Below are positions 1 through 11,700 of a stretch of DNA of 64,000 nucleotides, one piece after another (within the stretch, counting starts at the first letter, position 1; every line of letters begins with the position of its first letter). The notes below the pieces were generated by a model. That model ran no database searches, was not told where the DNA came from, and saw nothing but the letters and a program-made list of their open reading frames with translations. The stretch is taken from assembly GCA_037074765.1 (NCBI GenBank), contig JBAMDO010000111.1, positions 1 through 64,000 on the forward strand, written 5' to 3'. The translations under genes were made by a program, and so were the position numbers. Source of the stretch: Mansonella perstans. Taxonomy: Eukaryota > Nematoda > Chromadorea > Rhabditida > Onchocercidae.

Positions 1-2605
1 GATGATTTTGCTACTAAATTTAATAATTAAAGTGAATCTGGTTTATATTTTCAGATTTCAATCAAATGCAACAAGTACATTAATCCTACATTTTGTTTCA
101 TTTTTTTATTTCGATAAACAAAAATTTATTTTTAGAGTGAACAAAACTGCAATAAAAACACGATTATAGCAACATTTTTGTCTACTTAGGAAATTTGTCA
201 TAGTTGAGAAAATAAAAAAAGGAATATAAACACATTAATAGAAGAGAATTCAAAGAGGAAATAATTCACCGCGAAAAATAATGCTTAGATAATCTAGAAA
301 CAAACCAAATTTGCTCAGAGTACATTCTAAATTCGATTCTGTTGTATTCAAACTTTGAGAATTTTAGTTGGAATGAAAATGAATCTGTGATTTTAAAGAA
401 TAAAAATATAACTCTTTGGAATTTCGTTTTATAGGAAATTTCGTCTCTTCATTTGTGTTTGATTGTAAAGATTTAAACTCATTCCAGTATTGTTTTAATG
501 TAGGAATCAATTATAAGATCATCGCATTATAGTATCATGCGCTCATTACAGTATCATTACAGTATCATGAAGAGTTAGAAGGGACCAATAGGGATTGGTA
601 ACACTAGCAAACCATAAATATTTGGGCAACAATATCTTCTAATTATTTTTTTTCAATGTATGGCATCTGCAATATGCAGTATGCGACACTAAAATAAACA
701 GTCTGTTAAACATGCTAAAGTATAGTCTTACTTGGTCACTCCTCAATTCAGCAATGCTCACAAAAGTATGCAAAAAATTTTATTTGCTAATTTTATAACT
801 TCGCAATGTTAATGATATTTCACAAGAAAAATATCAAAATTCTTTCTTCATATTTCATCATCTTTTTTCGTTATTTCTTCCTGGAGCTATAACATTGGTA
901 ATTTTATTTATGCAAATTCATTTCGTGTCTAATTAAAAAAGGTGAGCGGGGAGAATTCGTAAAAGTTATCAGATTCTTGAATTAATCAATTATTAAATCT
1001 TAAATGATGCCTTTGTCAATTGCTTATGATCTAAAGATTCATTTCCTGCTTGACTTATGTCGTTTATTAAGCATGGACCCGTAACTATAAGTTGGATAAT
1101 TTGTACCCTGGCTGCGCTTAATAGTATTAGGAAACAAACAGGGCAAATTATAACTTGAAGTCGTAATCACTATAGCTCCGTAATCATCTGTGATGCTAGG
1201 TTGGATTATTCTAGTTTAAAAGTCTGCTTTCAACATTTGATGAATTAGTTCTAAAACCTACCCCCTAATTCCAATTTCTAACAGTTGTCGGCCTGCAATA
1301 GATCAAGAAGACGAGATATACTGTCAGCTTCAACATATTTGAAAACGAATATATTGTACAAGCGAGTATCTGTATTTGCTGTAGATGTAAATCAAAACCT
1401 ATTATAAATTTAGACATTAATAAAGTAATTTTTAAATGAGAAGAATTTTTAAAAGCTGTATCAGGGAAAATTAAGATTTGCCACGAGTTTGGGTGAAACT
1501 CAAAGCATCCCCCAGCATAGGAAGCATCTTCTAAAACGACTGCAGAAGTAATAGGGAACTTTTAATGACTGGAGGCATAAAATTTGCGCTTTTATGCTTC
1601 CGTAGTGAATCAGTAAGCATAGTCTGATTGATGAACGCATTGAAGCGATTCGGTTTTTTTTTTTTTTTTTTTTTTTTGAGAATTATTTAATTTCCATATT
1701 TCTTTATAAAAGGCTTAAATGAGTATAAAGAAATTGTTGTAAAGATAACGATAAAACTGGGTTTCAAATGACCAGTTGTTTTATTTTATGCGGAGAACAA
1801 ATTCATCAATGATTTTAACAAATTTAACAATAAAAAATAATCCCTTGAAACATCTAATTTTGCGATACCGATAACCAAAAATTTCTTTTGTCAAAAATCT
1901 GCAATTAAAATTTAAAAACCTAAAAAAAACATTCGTTTAAATTGAGTTATCCAGATTTCGGTAATGTGAAAGCTATTTCAATGATATTGACATTTCGGTG
2001 ATTTTTTTTGCAATGATATTCATCTATCTTACTTTTGTTGTTTTCCTTTTCTTCTTTTGTCGTAAAATGATTACGATGAAATTAAATGTTGCGGAAAACT
2101 CTCCAAATTTAAGGTAAAATTGTCAAAACATTCGCTCACAATCCAAAATTCAGCGCTGCACGATTTGACAAAAGGATGCAAATGTTTTTATTTGCTGGTT
2201 TTACAGCATTGTAAAGTATAAATATCATAATTCTTTCTTCACAATTTTCATTTTCTTTCGTCATCCTGATTCTGGAATAATAGAGTAATACATCATTTAT
2301 TCAATTAAAATGTCGAAAAAACTTGCTTCGGTTTTTTTCGACTATTTCGTTTTTTTTTCCTGTTCTGAGACCTGTTTGTTTTCCGCATTTCATTGTAAAC
2401 AGCTAAGAAATGGGTTGAAGAAGGTATGTATAAAGGAGATGGTGTGAAGGTAGCGATAAAACTGGATTTCAAATGACTGTTACTTTATATTAATAAATTC
2501 TTGAATGATTTTAACAAATTTAACAAACGAAGTTAATTCCTCGAAACATTTTGACTCTCGAAAGTCAAAAAAAAAAATGGACAGTTTGTTTCTAGAATAT
2601 AAAAA

Positions 2606-2735
2606 AAAAACGCATCGCACATGTATTTAAAAAAAATTTTTAAAAGAGACATCAGAAGCATTTTCTAAAACAACAACAAAAGCAATAAAAAACTTTGAAT
2701 GGTTCGAGACATAAATACATGTGCGATGCGTTTTT
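2606..2735. repeat. 24-bp perfect inverted repeat (hairpin), unit A copy
   Basis: Left arm 2606-2629 and right arm 2712-2735 are perfect reverse complements (core CGCATCGCACATGTATTTA), separated by 82 bases. Copies lie at 11472-11600, 22000-22129 and 34891-35020. Isolated right arms occur at about 8344-8367, 17262-17285 and 27825-27848, and a decayed one abuts the retrotransposon at about 40345. It resembles the termini of a small foldback or MITE-like element, but no target-site duplication could be assigned. Confidence 0.7.
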
Positions 2736-3278
2736 ATTTTTATATTGCACTATTCGGTTGATTAAAATAATTCACTTTACGTTTGTCGTCCGTCTGAAAC
2801 ACTTTCATGATGTGACAGATAAATAATTTCGTAATCATTGGTGAACAGCTATGATATATTAAAATGTCAACTAAACATACAATTCTGCTGCAAAAAAAAA
2901 ATCTTTGCCTAAGTATTTATCAATTATCTAAGATCATAACTAAATCTTTTGCTGGATGCTTGTCGATGTTGCTTAAAAGTGATGGAGTCCGCTCTCCGGT
3001 TTCAATTCCGGTACTATAGTTGACACCCCATCACCTAACATGATCACCTTTCGACACCTTCATTTCCTTTTTTTTTCGAATAATTTTCCTTATTGATAAT
3101 TATTTGTGCTTACAGAAAGCTTTCATACTTAACCTGATTAACTAAAAGGGCGACGTATTCGAGGAGTGATAACTTTGAGGCGATGAGACCTCGGACTGTA
3201 CCTAAGCTGAAATTGGAGTTGAGCACCGAGGAAGGATTCATCCCTTTTATAGTAACATCGACAAGCATCGTTGTGATA

Positions 3279-3280
3279 GC

Positions 3281-3316
<36 letters not shown>
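3279..3316. repeat. (AT)n microsatellite
   Basis: Alternating AT tract flanked by a duplicated TCGTTGTGATAGCAT. The same site holds shorter tracts at 22677-22697 and 35565-35586 and none in unit B (12130-12150), where only one copy of the flank remains. Confidence 0.85.
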
Positions 3317-3318
<2 letters not shown>

Positions 3319-5429
3319 CGTTGTGATAGCATATATATTAACAAAAAAACTAACAAATGCTATAAAACATTCATAAATTTCCGTTCAAAATATTTCAATT
3401 TTTGGATTTTTTATAATTTTAATTTGAATGAAATGCTCCATCTGTTCAGAATTGCTTATTTAATTAATTTCTAGCGACCAATCATTTATTCAAGTGAACT
3501 TGAAAACTTCAACTTGAAACCAGCGAATATAGAAAAACAAAAAATTCTATGTGCATGGAGCTGAATGCTATCTTGTTTAATTTCATACAGTTTATATACA
3601 AAGTACGTTTATCACTTCTAATGTTAACTTAGGGTGTTTGTTTCGTTGTCTTCTCCTTACAATGAAAAAATGGGCAACTTTTGAATTTTTTGAATAAAAC
3701 CAGGCGATTAATGTCAATTATTTGTATTTGTTTCACATCCAAGTTGTTTATTTTATGCAACGTTGAATGACGTAATTGTGTTATAAGTTTAAAGTTATTT
3801 TGACATTTTACTTGTTCCGAAAAAACGGATCACGAATAACATCTTATCTGCTGCTATGTAGCATAATTGATAATTTATATAATTATGATTTCTGTTAATA
3901 ATTATTTCACGTAAGTTTATTGGAAAGTATTCTCGTCAGCAGCGTCAATAAACTCTAAAATTTCTAAAATAAGGTTAACATTATAGTATATTTTTATGCT
4001 TTATGGGAAAAATAAGTATGGGATCTGTGGAATTAAGTATTACAGGAATTAACTGTATAAGTAAACGTTTATGTAAAATCAAAGTAACCGTAAATCATTC
4101 TAATCATTACACTTAATAAGGTTTTCTTCAGATCTGAGGACGGTCCTGATAATTGCTGCAACGTCAGTAGCATTTAAATATTTTTTGAATAAATTGTGGA
4201 ATTCAATAACCTTTTAAATGTTTCTCAATACTCATCATTTATCATTATTAAATAAAAAGTAATTAAAGATAAACAAAATTTTCAAGAAAAGGAATATCCA
4301 AGACAGAAGGAAAATAAAGGTCCAGTGATAGATCAGCTGCGAAAGAAATAATATATGGTCCACATTTCCTGAAAATGAGGTAATATTCAGTTTTAGCTGA
4401 TAAGCTTCTGATAAGATGCTCGGCAAATTACTTCACTTTTCGGTCAAGTTCAATTTTCTGCTGTTATGTTATTTAAGAGTTCTTTTGAATACATAGATGG
4501 ATTAATGGTTACATATGCAAAAAAGTGGTTATTTATACGACGCAGATTTTTGGCTACATTGTTGATTAGGCAGGCTAGGAAATTAACATTTTCTTCTGGC
4601 TTGGACTAATGCGGAATGTTGATGCTTTTAAAAATGTTTGAATATCAAGTCATCGTGTCACTGTGATAGCATATATACTAACAAAAAAATTAACGAATGT
4701 TATAAAATATTCATAATTTCCGTTCCAAATACTTCAATTTTTGTATTTTTTACAATTTCAAATTAAAAAAAATGCTCCATCTATTCGTAATTGCTCATTT
4801 GATTAATTTCTAGAGATCAATCATTTATTCAGATGAACTTGAAATTTTCAACCACTTGATACCAGCGAATATAGAATAACAACAAAATTTCATGTGCAGG
4901 AACTAAATGTTATCTTGTTTAATTTCGACAGTTTATGTAAAAAGTACCTCTATCAATTTTAACCAGTCAAATTAGGGAATATTGAGGGTTAGAGTTAGTA
5001 GATATAATAATTTCAGAGTAAATAACAACAAAATATTCAAACCAATAAATTTTCAATAATCAGAATCTTTTATAAGCTATCTCTAGCAAACGCCTATGAA
5101 TTACAAGTTGCTAAAAAATTTTTAACTATTGCGGAATGATCCTTTTTCATGATTATTGCAATATAAGATTTAAAAGCTTACCTTCAAAGGAAGAATCATC
5201 ACTTTCCTTGACTTGCTTGAAATTTAGACATCATTATCATCCAGCGGTGGATTTAATAGTGGATTTAATAGTCCTGCTAATCGTTCTAGTTCATTGCGAA
5301 AGGGAAAGCAATAAATGAGCAGTAGAAGATATATTATGAATTTCATCATATTTGAAATCCTCTTGCAATCTGTAATGATGGTTTTCGTAATAATGATGCA
5401 AAGTTTTGCCTTATAAGGAAATTTACCTC

Positions 5430-5686
5430 TTAATCAAACAACAAAATTAGCTGTTTCACCGACCGATTAAGAGACAATTACACTTGAAAACTGTCTCAAT
5501 CAAAACTTAACACATGAAACTAACAGTTCTTATGGCATTCTTCAAATCGAACAAACTCCAGGCATTTTGTTCAACAATGAAGAAGACATTGAAGGAATTA
5601 TCAGTGATTTAAAAGATAAAAATTGTGATTCGTATACTTTAACAGCGGAATCAATTTATATAACAGATATTAATAGATTGTTCTGA
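5430..5686 (+). pseudogene. Unidentified peptide remnant conserved in all unit copies
   Basis: The frame ending at 5684-5686 (TGA) encodes about 70 residues, with one in-frame stop about 15 residues in. Recognisable segments are ETITLENCLNQ, SSYGILQIEQTPGILF, NNEEDIEGIISDLKD and TAESIYITDINRLF. Copies lie near 14237-14493 and 24798-25054, and at 46781-46984 in the diverged copy, where a single added A changes the upstream frame. The protein-like composition (DE-rich, few Leu/Phe/Ile runs) differs from the surrounding translated repeat. I do not recognise the family. It may be a fragment of an exon captured by the ancestral repeat. Confidence 0.3.
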
Positions 5687-5724
5687 GACCAGTTTATTTT
5701 CCGTATTTCACAGGCAAATAACAA

Positions 5725-6910
5725 AAATGGATTAAGACAGATTAATAAAAAGGAACTGATGTAAATTATAACAATGAAACTAGATTTCATCTATCCAGTT
5801 ATTTTTTGCTTTACAAAGATTTTATCAGCAGTCATTTTTAATTAATCAAAACTTTTTCGGATTTTTTAATATGAAATAAATGATCGCTTATTTCAGTAGA
5901 AAAATTTGAAAACTGTTAAAAATTGATGAAAATTTCGGTGAATAGTTCTATGCTATTTTACTACAGAATTTGCTTTCTTTAATAATGCAATATTTATGAA
6001 TGAATTCACTCATTTCAATGAATTCTAGCACATATATTAGACTAAGGTCGATAAAATTGCATTAAGGTGAATTATGGCCAAAATGAATAAAAAATCTTTG
6101 TTTAAATATCTACTAATATTTAAGATCATAGCTAAATCTTTTGCTGTGTATGCTTGTCGTTGCTACAATAAAGGGGATGAGTCTTTCCTCGGTGCTGAAT
6201 TTCCATTCCAGCGTACATACAGTACGATGTTCCATCGTCTCAAAATTTTCACTCCTCGAACACGAAGCCCTCTTTATTAATAAGTAATTTTGTCTTGCAA
6301 GATTTAAGTACAAAAGCTTTCTACGTACACAAATAATTTATCCATGCCAGCAAGGAAAACTATTCGAAAAAAAGAAATGAAGGTGTCGAAACATGACAAC
6401 GTTGGGTGATGGGCGCCGACTATTCGTACCGGAATTGAACTCGGAGAGCGGACTCCATCACTTTTAGAGCAACATCGGCAAGCATCCAGCAAAAGATTTA
6501 GCTATGATCTTAGACAACTGATAAATATTTAGGAAAAGATTTTTTATTCATTTTAGCCATTATTTTGCTTGATACTATTTTATCGACCTTAATCTTATGT
6601 GTATCCTAGAATTCATTAAGATGAGTGAATTTATTCATAAATACTGCGTTATTAAAAGTAGCAAATTCTGTAGCAAAATAGAATATAACTATTAATCGAA
6701 ATTTTCTTCAATTTTAACAATTTCCAACTTTTTCGACCGGAATAAGTAATCATTTATTTCATGTTGAAAAGAAAAAATTTTGATTTGTTAAAAATGATTG
6801 CTGACAGAATCTTTGCAAAGCAAAAATAACTGGATAGATGAAATCTAATTTCATTACTATGGCTTACATCAGTTCCTTTTTATTTATCTATTTTATTAAG
6901 ATAGATTAAA
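5725..6910. repeat. 1.2 kb quasi-palindrome, unit A copy
   Basis: Arms 5725-6290 and 6310-6910 are imperfect reverse complements over their length. GGAACTGATGTAAAT at 5751 pairs with the complement of 6860-6880, the ATGGCCAAAATGAATAAAAA segment at 6074 pairs with 6545-6565, and GAATTCTAGCACATATATTA pairs with 6590-6615. Other copies lie at 14532-15717 and 25093-26310. Each arm carries a relative of a 56-base hairpin-forming segment (6406-6461 in the right arm; further relatives at 2979-3034 and 3138-3270). Function is unknown. It may be a foldback element fixed inside the unit. Confidence 0.75.
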
Positions 6911-8724
6911 AAAATTTTGTTTTTTGTTTTTTTTTTATGTTTTTTTTATTTCAAGCTGAGCCTCGCTCCGATTTGAATCTGCCACAATATGTCGTTGCTG
7001 CTGCAATATAATGGCGCAATAGATGAAGAATGAAGTCAAAAAAAGGCAAGTGACAAAAAGGAATTAAGGCAAGGAACCGATGTAAATCATAACAATAATA
7101 CTTGATTTTTTTCAACTTTTCAACCATTCAGTTATTTTTGCTTTGCGAAGATTTCACCAGCAATCATTCTTAACAAACCAAATTTTTTTCGAACTTGCTT
7201 TTTTAATGTAAAATAAATGACTATCTACTCCAATCGAAAAGGTTGATTGATTGCGATAAATTGAAAAAAATTTTGCATTCTATTTGTAGAGATGTCGTTT
7301 AAAGTTTCTTAGATGTTTAGTTTCACGAAATCGATCTGTTATGTTACGAAATAAATTTAAAAGTTAATCAAATTTTCTATTTTGAAAGACGATGTATTTC
7401 AATAAGACATAATAACAAATAAAAACAGTTTTAAACAAAAAATTAAAATAACTAAAGTGAACAATATTAACAATGAAAAGTAGAAGTATGTGTAGAATAT
7501 GGAATTTATTAGCAAATTATATATGGAATTTACTAGCAAATTTTTTTACTTTACTTAAAATTCGAACGAAATTTATAACAAACGTACTATTATTGTTAAT
7601 TTTATCAAAAATCATTTGCTAAGGATTAAGGAAAAAGAAATGCTTGAATGGACAATGTCCATTATTTTTTACTTCGCAAGGATTTTATCAACAATCATTT
7701 TTAACTAATCAAAATTTTTTCGGATTTTTTTTAGTATAGAATAAATTACTACATATTCCAGTCGGAAATTTTGAAAACTATGAATTTGCGACTAATTGAA
7801 GATAAGTTTGGTTAAAGTTCTATTCATTTCTGCAGATGTTATTTAAAGTCTTTTTCTAGACATCGATTTGGCTTTCGAAATCGTGTTGGTATTTGACAAG
7901 AACTTAAGAAATAGTAAGAGATGACAGAAAGATAAGGCTTACACGCCGAATATGACGGTGATTGTTATTTTTCAGTGAAATTATTCGGCTAATCAGAATA
8001 AATCATTCGATACTTTGTTGTTCCTTGACGACAATTTCATTGTAACAGACAGACAGATAATTTTGCAATATCTTTATGAAACGGCCTATGATATACTAAA
8101 AGTTCTGAAACTCTGTGTATTTAAAAAATCAGTGTGGTCAAAGTAGAACCGTAGCTCAACAGTTGCTAAGCCTATAGCCTACTTTTTGTATATTTTGATC
8201 AGCATTTTGATATAAGTCAAAGTCAACCCCATAATTATTTAATATTGTAAATTACACTTGAATAGTGCAATTTTTAAAAGAGACATCAGAAGCATTTTCT
8301 AAAACAGCAGCAGAAGCAATAAAAAACTTTAAATAGTTCGAGACATAAATACATGTGCGATGCGTTTTTATTTTTTATGTTGCGAATGATTCTGGAAATA
8401 AACTGTCCAATCTATGATTCCGCTTCATTAATTTATGAGATTTGTTTTTATAAAAGCATTTTTTTGACAAAATAGAAGATGAAAATTGTGAAGAAAGAAT
8501 TATGATATTTTTACTTTACAAGGCTGTAAAACCAGCAAATAAAATCATTTGTATCCTTTGTCAAACCGTGCAGCGCTGAATTTTGGATTCTGAGCGAATG
8601 TTTTGACAATTTTACCTTTAATTTGAAGAGTTTTCCGCAACATTTAACTGTCATCGTAATCATTTTCGTTAAGTAAAAGTTATTATATATCACAAATAAA
8701 TTAGGCATAATTTAAGTCAGCTGG

Positions 8725-11700
8725 ATGATTTTTGCTACTAAATTTTAATAATTAAAGTGAATCTGGTTTATATTTTCAGATTTCAATCAAATGCAACAAG
8801 TACATTAATCCTACATTTTTGTTTCATTTTTTTATTTCGATAAACAAAAATTTATTTTTAGAGTGAACAAAACTGCAATAAAAACACGATTATAGCAACA
8901 TTTTTGTCTACTTAGGAAATTTGTCATAGTTGAGAAAATAAAAAAAGGAATATAAACACATTAATAGAAGAGAATTCAAAGAGGAAATAATTCACCGCGA
9001 AAAATAATGCTTAGATAATCTAGAAACAAACCAAATTTGCTCAGAGTACATTCTAAATTCGATTCTGTTGTGATTCAAACTTTGAGAATTTTAGCTGGAA
9101 TGAAAATGAATCTGTGATTTTAAAGAATAAAAAATATAACTCTTTGGAATTTCGTTTTATAGGAAATTTCGTCTCTTCATTTGTGTTTGATTGTAAAGAT
9201 TTAAACTCATTCCAGTATTGTTTTAATGTAGGAATCAATTATAAGATCATCGCATTACAGTAATCCCATCATGCACTGTATTTCGTGTTTATTAGGCATG
9301 GACCTGTAACTTATAAGTTGGATAATTTGTATCAGGGCTCAGCTTAATAGTATTAGGAAACAAACAGGGCACATTGTAACTTGAAGTCGTAATCACAATA
9401 GCTCCGTAATCATTTGACAAATTTGGCAGTTTTGGAGAATGTAGGAAGAGTTAGAAGGGACCAATAGGGATTGGTAACACTAGCAAACCATAAATGTTTG
9501 GGCAACAATATCTTCTAATTATTTTTTTCAATGTATGGCATCTGCAACATGCAGTATGCGACACTAAAATAAGCAGTCTGTTAACATGCTAAAGTATAGT
9601 CTTACTTGGTCACTCCAATTCAGTCAATTCAGCAATGCTCACAAAAGTATGCAAAAAATTTTATTTGCTAATTTTATAACTTCGCAATGTTAATGATATT
9701 TCACAAGAAGAATATCATAATTCTTTCTTCATATTTCGCCATCTTTTTCGTTATTTTCTTCCTGGAGCTATAACATTGGTAATTTTATTCATGCAAATTC
9801 ATTTCGTGTCTAATTAAAAAAGGTGAGCGGGAGAATTCGTAAAAGTTATCAGATTCTTGAATTAATCAATTATTAAATCTTAAATGATGCCTTGTCAATT
9901 GCTTATGATCTAAAGATTCATTTCCTGCTTGACTTATGTCGTTTATTAAGCATGGACCCGTAACTTATAAGTTGGATAATTTGTACCCTGGCTGCGCTTA
10001 ATAGTATTAGGAAACAAACAGGGCACATTATAACTTGAAGTCGTAATCACAATAGCTCCGTAATCATCTGTGATACTAGGTTGGATTATTCTAGTTTAAA
10101 AGTCTGCTTTCAACATTTGATGAATTAGTTCTAAAACCTACCCATAATTCCAATTTCTAACAGTTGTCGGCTGCAATAGATCAAGAAGACGAGATATACT
10201 GTCAGCTTCAACATATTTGAAAACGAATATATTGTACAAGCGAGTATCTGTATTTGCTGTAAATGTAAATCAAAACCTATTATAAATTTAGACATTAATA
10301 AAGTAATTTTTAAATGAGAAGAATTTTAAAAGCTGTATCAGGGAAAATTAAAATTTGCCACGAGTTTGGGTGAAACTCAAAGCATCCCCCAGCATAGGAA
10401 GCATCTTCTAAAACGACTGCAGAAGTAACAGGGAACTTTTAATGACTGGAGGCATAAAATTTGCGCTTTTATGCTTCCGTAGTGAATCAGTAAGCATAGT
10501 CTGATTGATGAACGCATTGAAGCGATTCGGTTTTTTTTTTTTTTTTTTTTTTTGAGAATTATTTAATTTCCATATTTCTTTATAAAAGGCTTAAATGAGT
10601 ATAAAGAAATTGTTGTAAAGATAACGATAAAACTGGGTTTCAAATGACCAGTTGTTTTATTTTATGCGGAGAACAAATTCATCAATGATTTTAACAAATT
10701 TAACAAAAAAAATAATCCCTTGAAACATCTAATTTTGCGATACCGATAACCAAAATTTCTTTTGTCAAAAATCTGCAATTAAAATTTAAAAAACTTATGT
10801 AAAAAAACATTTTTTTAAATTGAGTTATCCAAATTTCGATAATGTGAAAGCTATTTCAATGATATTGGCATTTCGGTGATTTTTTTTGTGCAATGATATT
10901 CATCTATCTTACTTTTGTTGTTTCCTTTTCTTCTTTTGTCGTAAAATGATTACGATGAAATTAAATGTTGCGGAAAACTCTTCAAATTTAAGGTAAAATT
11001 GTCAAAACATTCGCTCACAATCCAAAATTCAGCGCTGCACGATTTGACAAAAGGATGCAAATGTTTTTATTTGCTGGTTTTACATTGTAAAGTAAAAATA
11101 TCATAATTCTTTCTTCACAATTTTCATTTTCTTTCGTCATCCTGATTCCGGAATAATAGAGTAATACATCATTTATTCAATTAAAATGTCGAAAAAACTT
11201 GCTTCGGTTTTTTTCGACTATTTCGTTTTTTTTTTCTGTTGTTTGTTTTCCGCATTTCATTGTGAACGGCTAAGAAATGGATTGAAGAAGATATGTATAA
11301 AGGAGAGGTGTGAAGGTAGCGATAAAACTGGATTTCAAATGACTGTTACTTTATATTAATAAATTCTTGAATTATTTTAACAAATTTAACAAACGAAGTT
11401 AATTCCTCGAAACATTTTGACTCTCGAAAGTCAAAAAAAAAAATGGACAGTTTGTTTCTAGAATATAAAAAAAAAACGCATCGCACATGTATTTAAAAAA
11501 ATTTTTAAAAGAGACATCAGAAGCATTTTCTAAAACAACAACAAAAGCAATAAAAAACTTTAAATGGTTCGAGACATAAATACATGTGCGATGCGTTTTT
11601 TTTTATATTGCACTATTCGGTTGATTAAAATAATTCACTTTACGTTTGTCGTCCGTCTGAAACACTTTCATGATGTGACAGATAAATAATTTCGTAATCA

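Larger units (their letters stand above)
1..8665 (+). repeat. Array unit A of a large higher-order repeat
   Basis: First copy of the array unit. It is nearly identical, with scattered 1-5 base indels, to 8725-17300 and 19286-27860. Anchors recur at a constant offset: the block at 4235 returns at 13042 and 23631, and the block at 6074 returns at 14881 and 25442. The tail, 8386-8665, is the truncated start of the inverted block seen in full at 17301-19285. From 8666 the sequence switches to the lead-in of unit B. Unit A lacks a 130-bp direct repeat present in B at 9290-9415 and carries a short CATTACAGTATCAT duplication instead (535-570). No long ORF, no splice-consistent gene and no recognised transposon protein is visible. 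Confidence 0.9.

Noticed and set aside
2979..3034. tRNA gene
   Set aside because: Only a B-box-like core and a closing stem are present. No A box, anticodon arm or cloverleaf fits in 56 bases.
4235..4426. Recurring short ORFs of the array (63 codons here and at 13042, 23631; 61 codons at 9053, 19575, 30721, 32457, 37080; 68 codons at 6074, 14881, 25442) as genes
   Set aside because: They are identical because the DNA is duplicated. Unit A and the old spacer copy break the 61-codon frame, composition is low-complexity AT-rich, and no family is recognisable.
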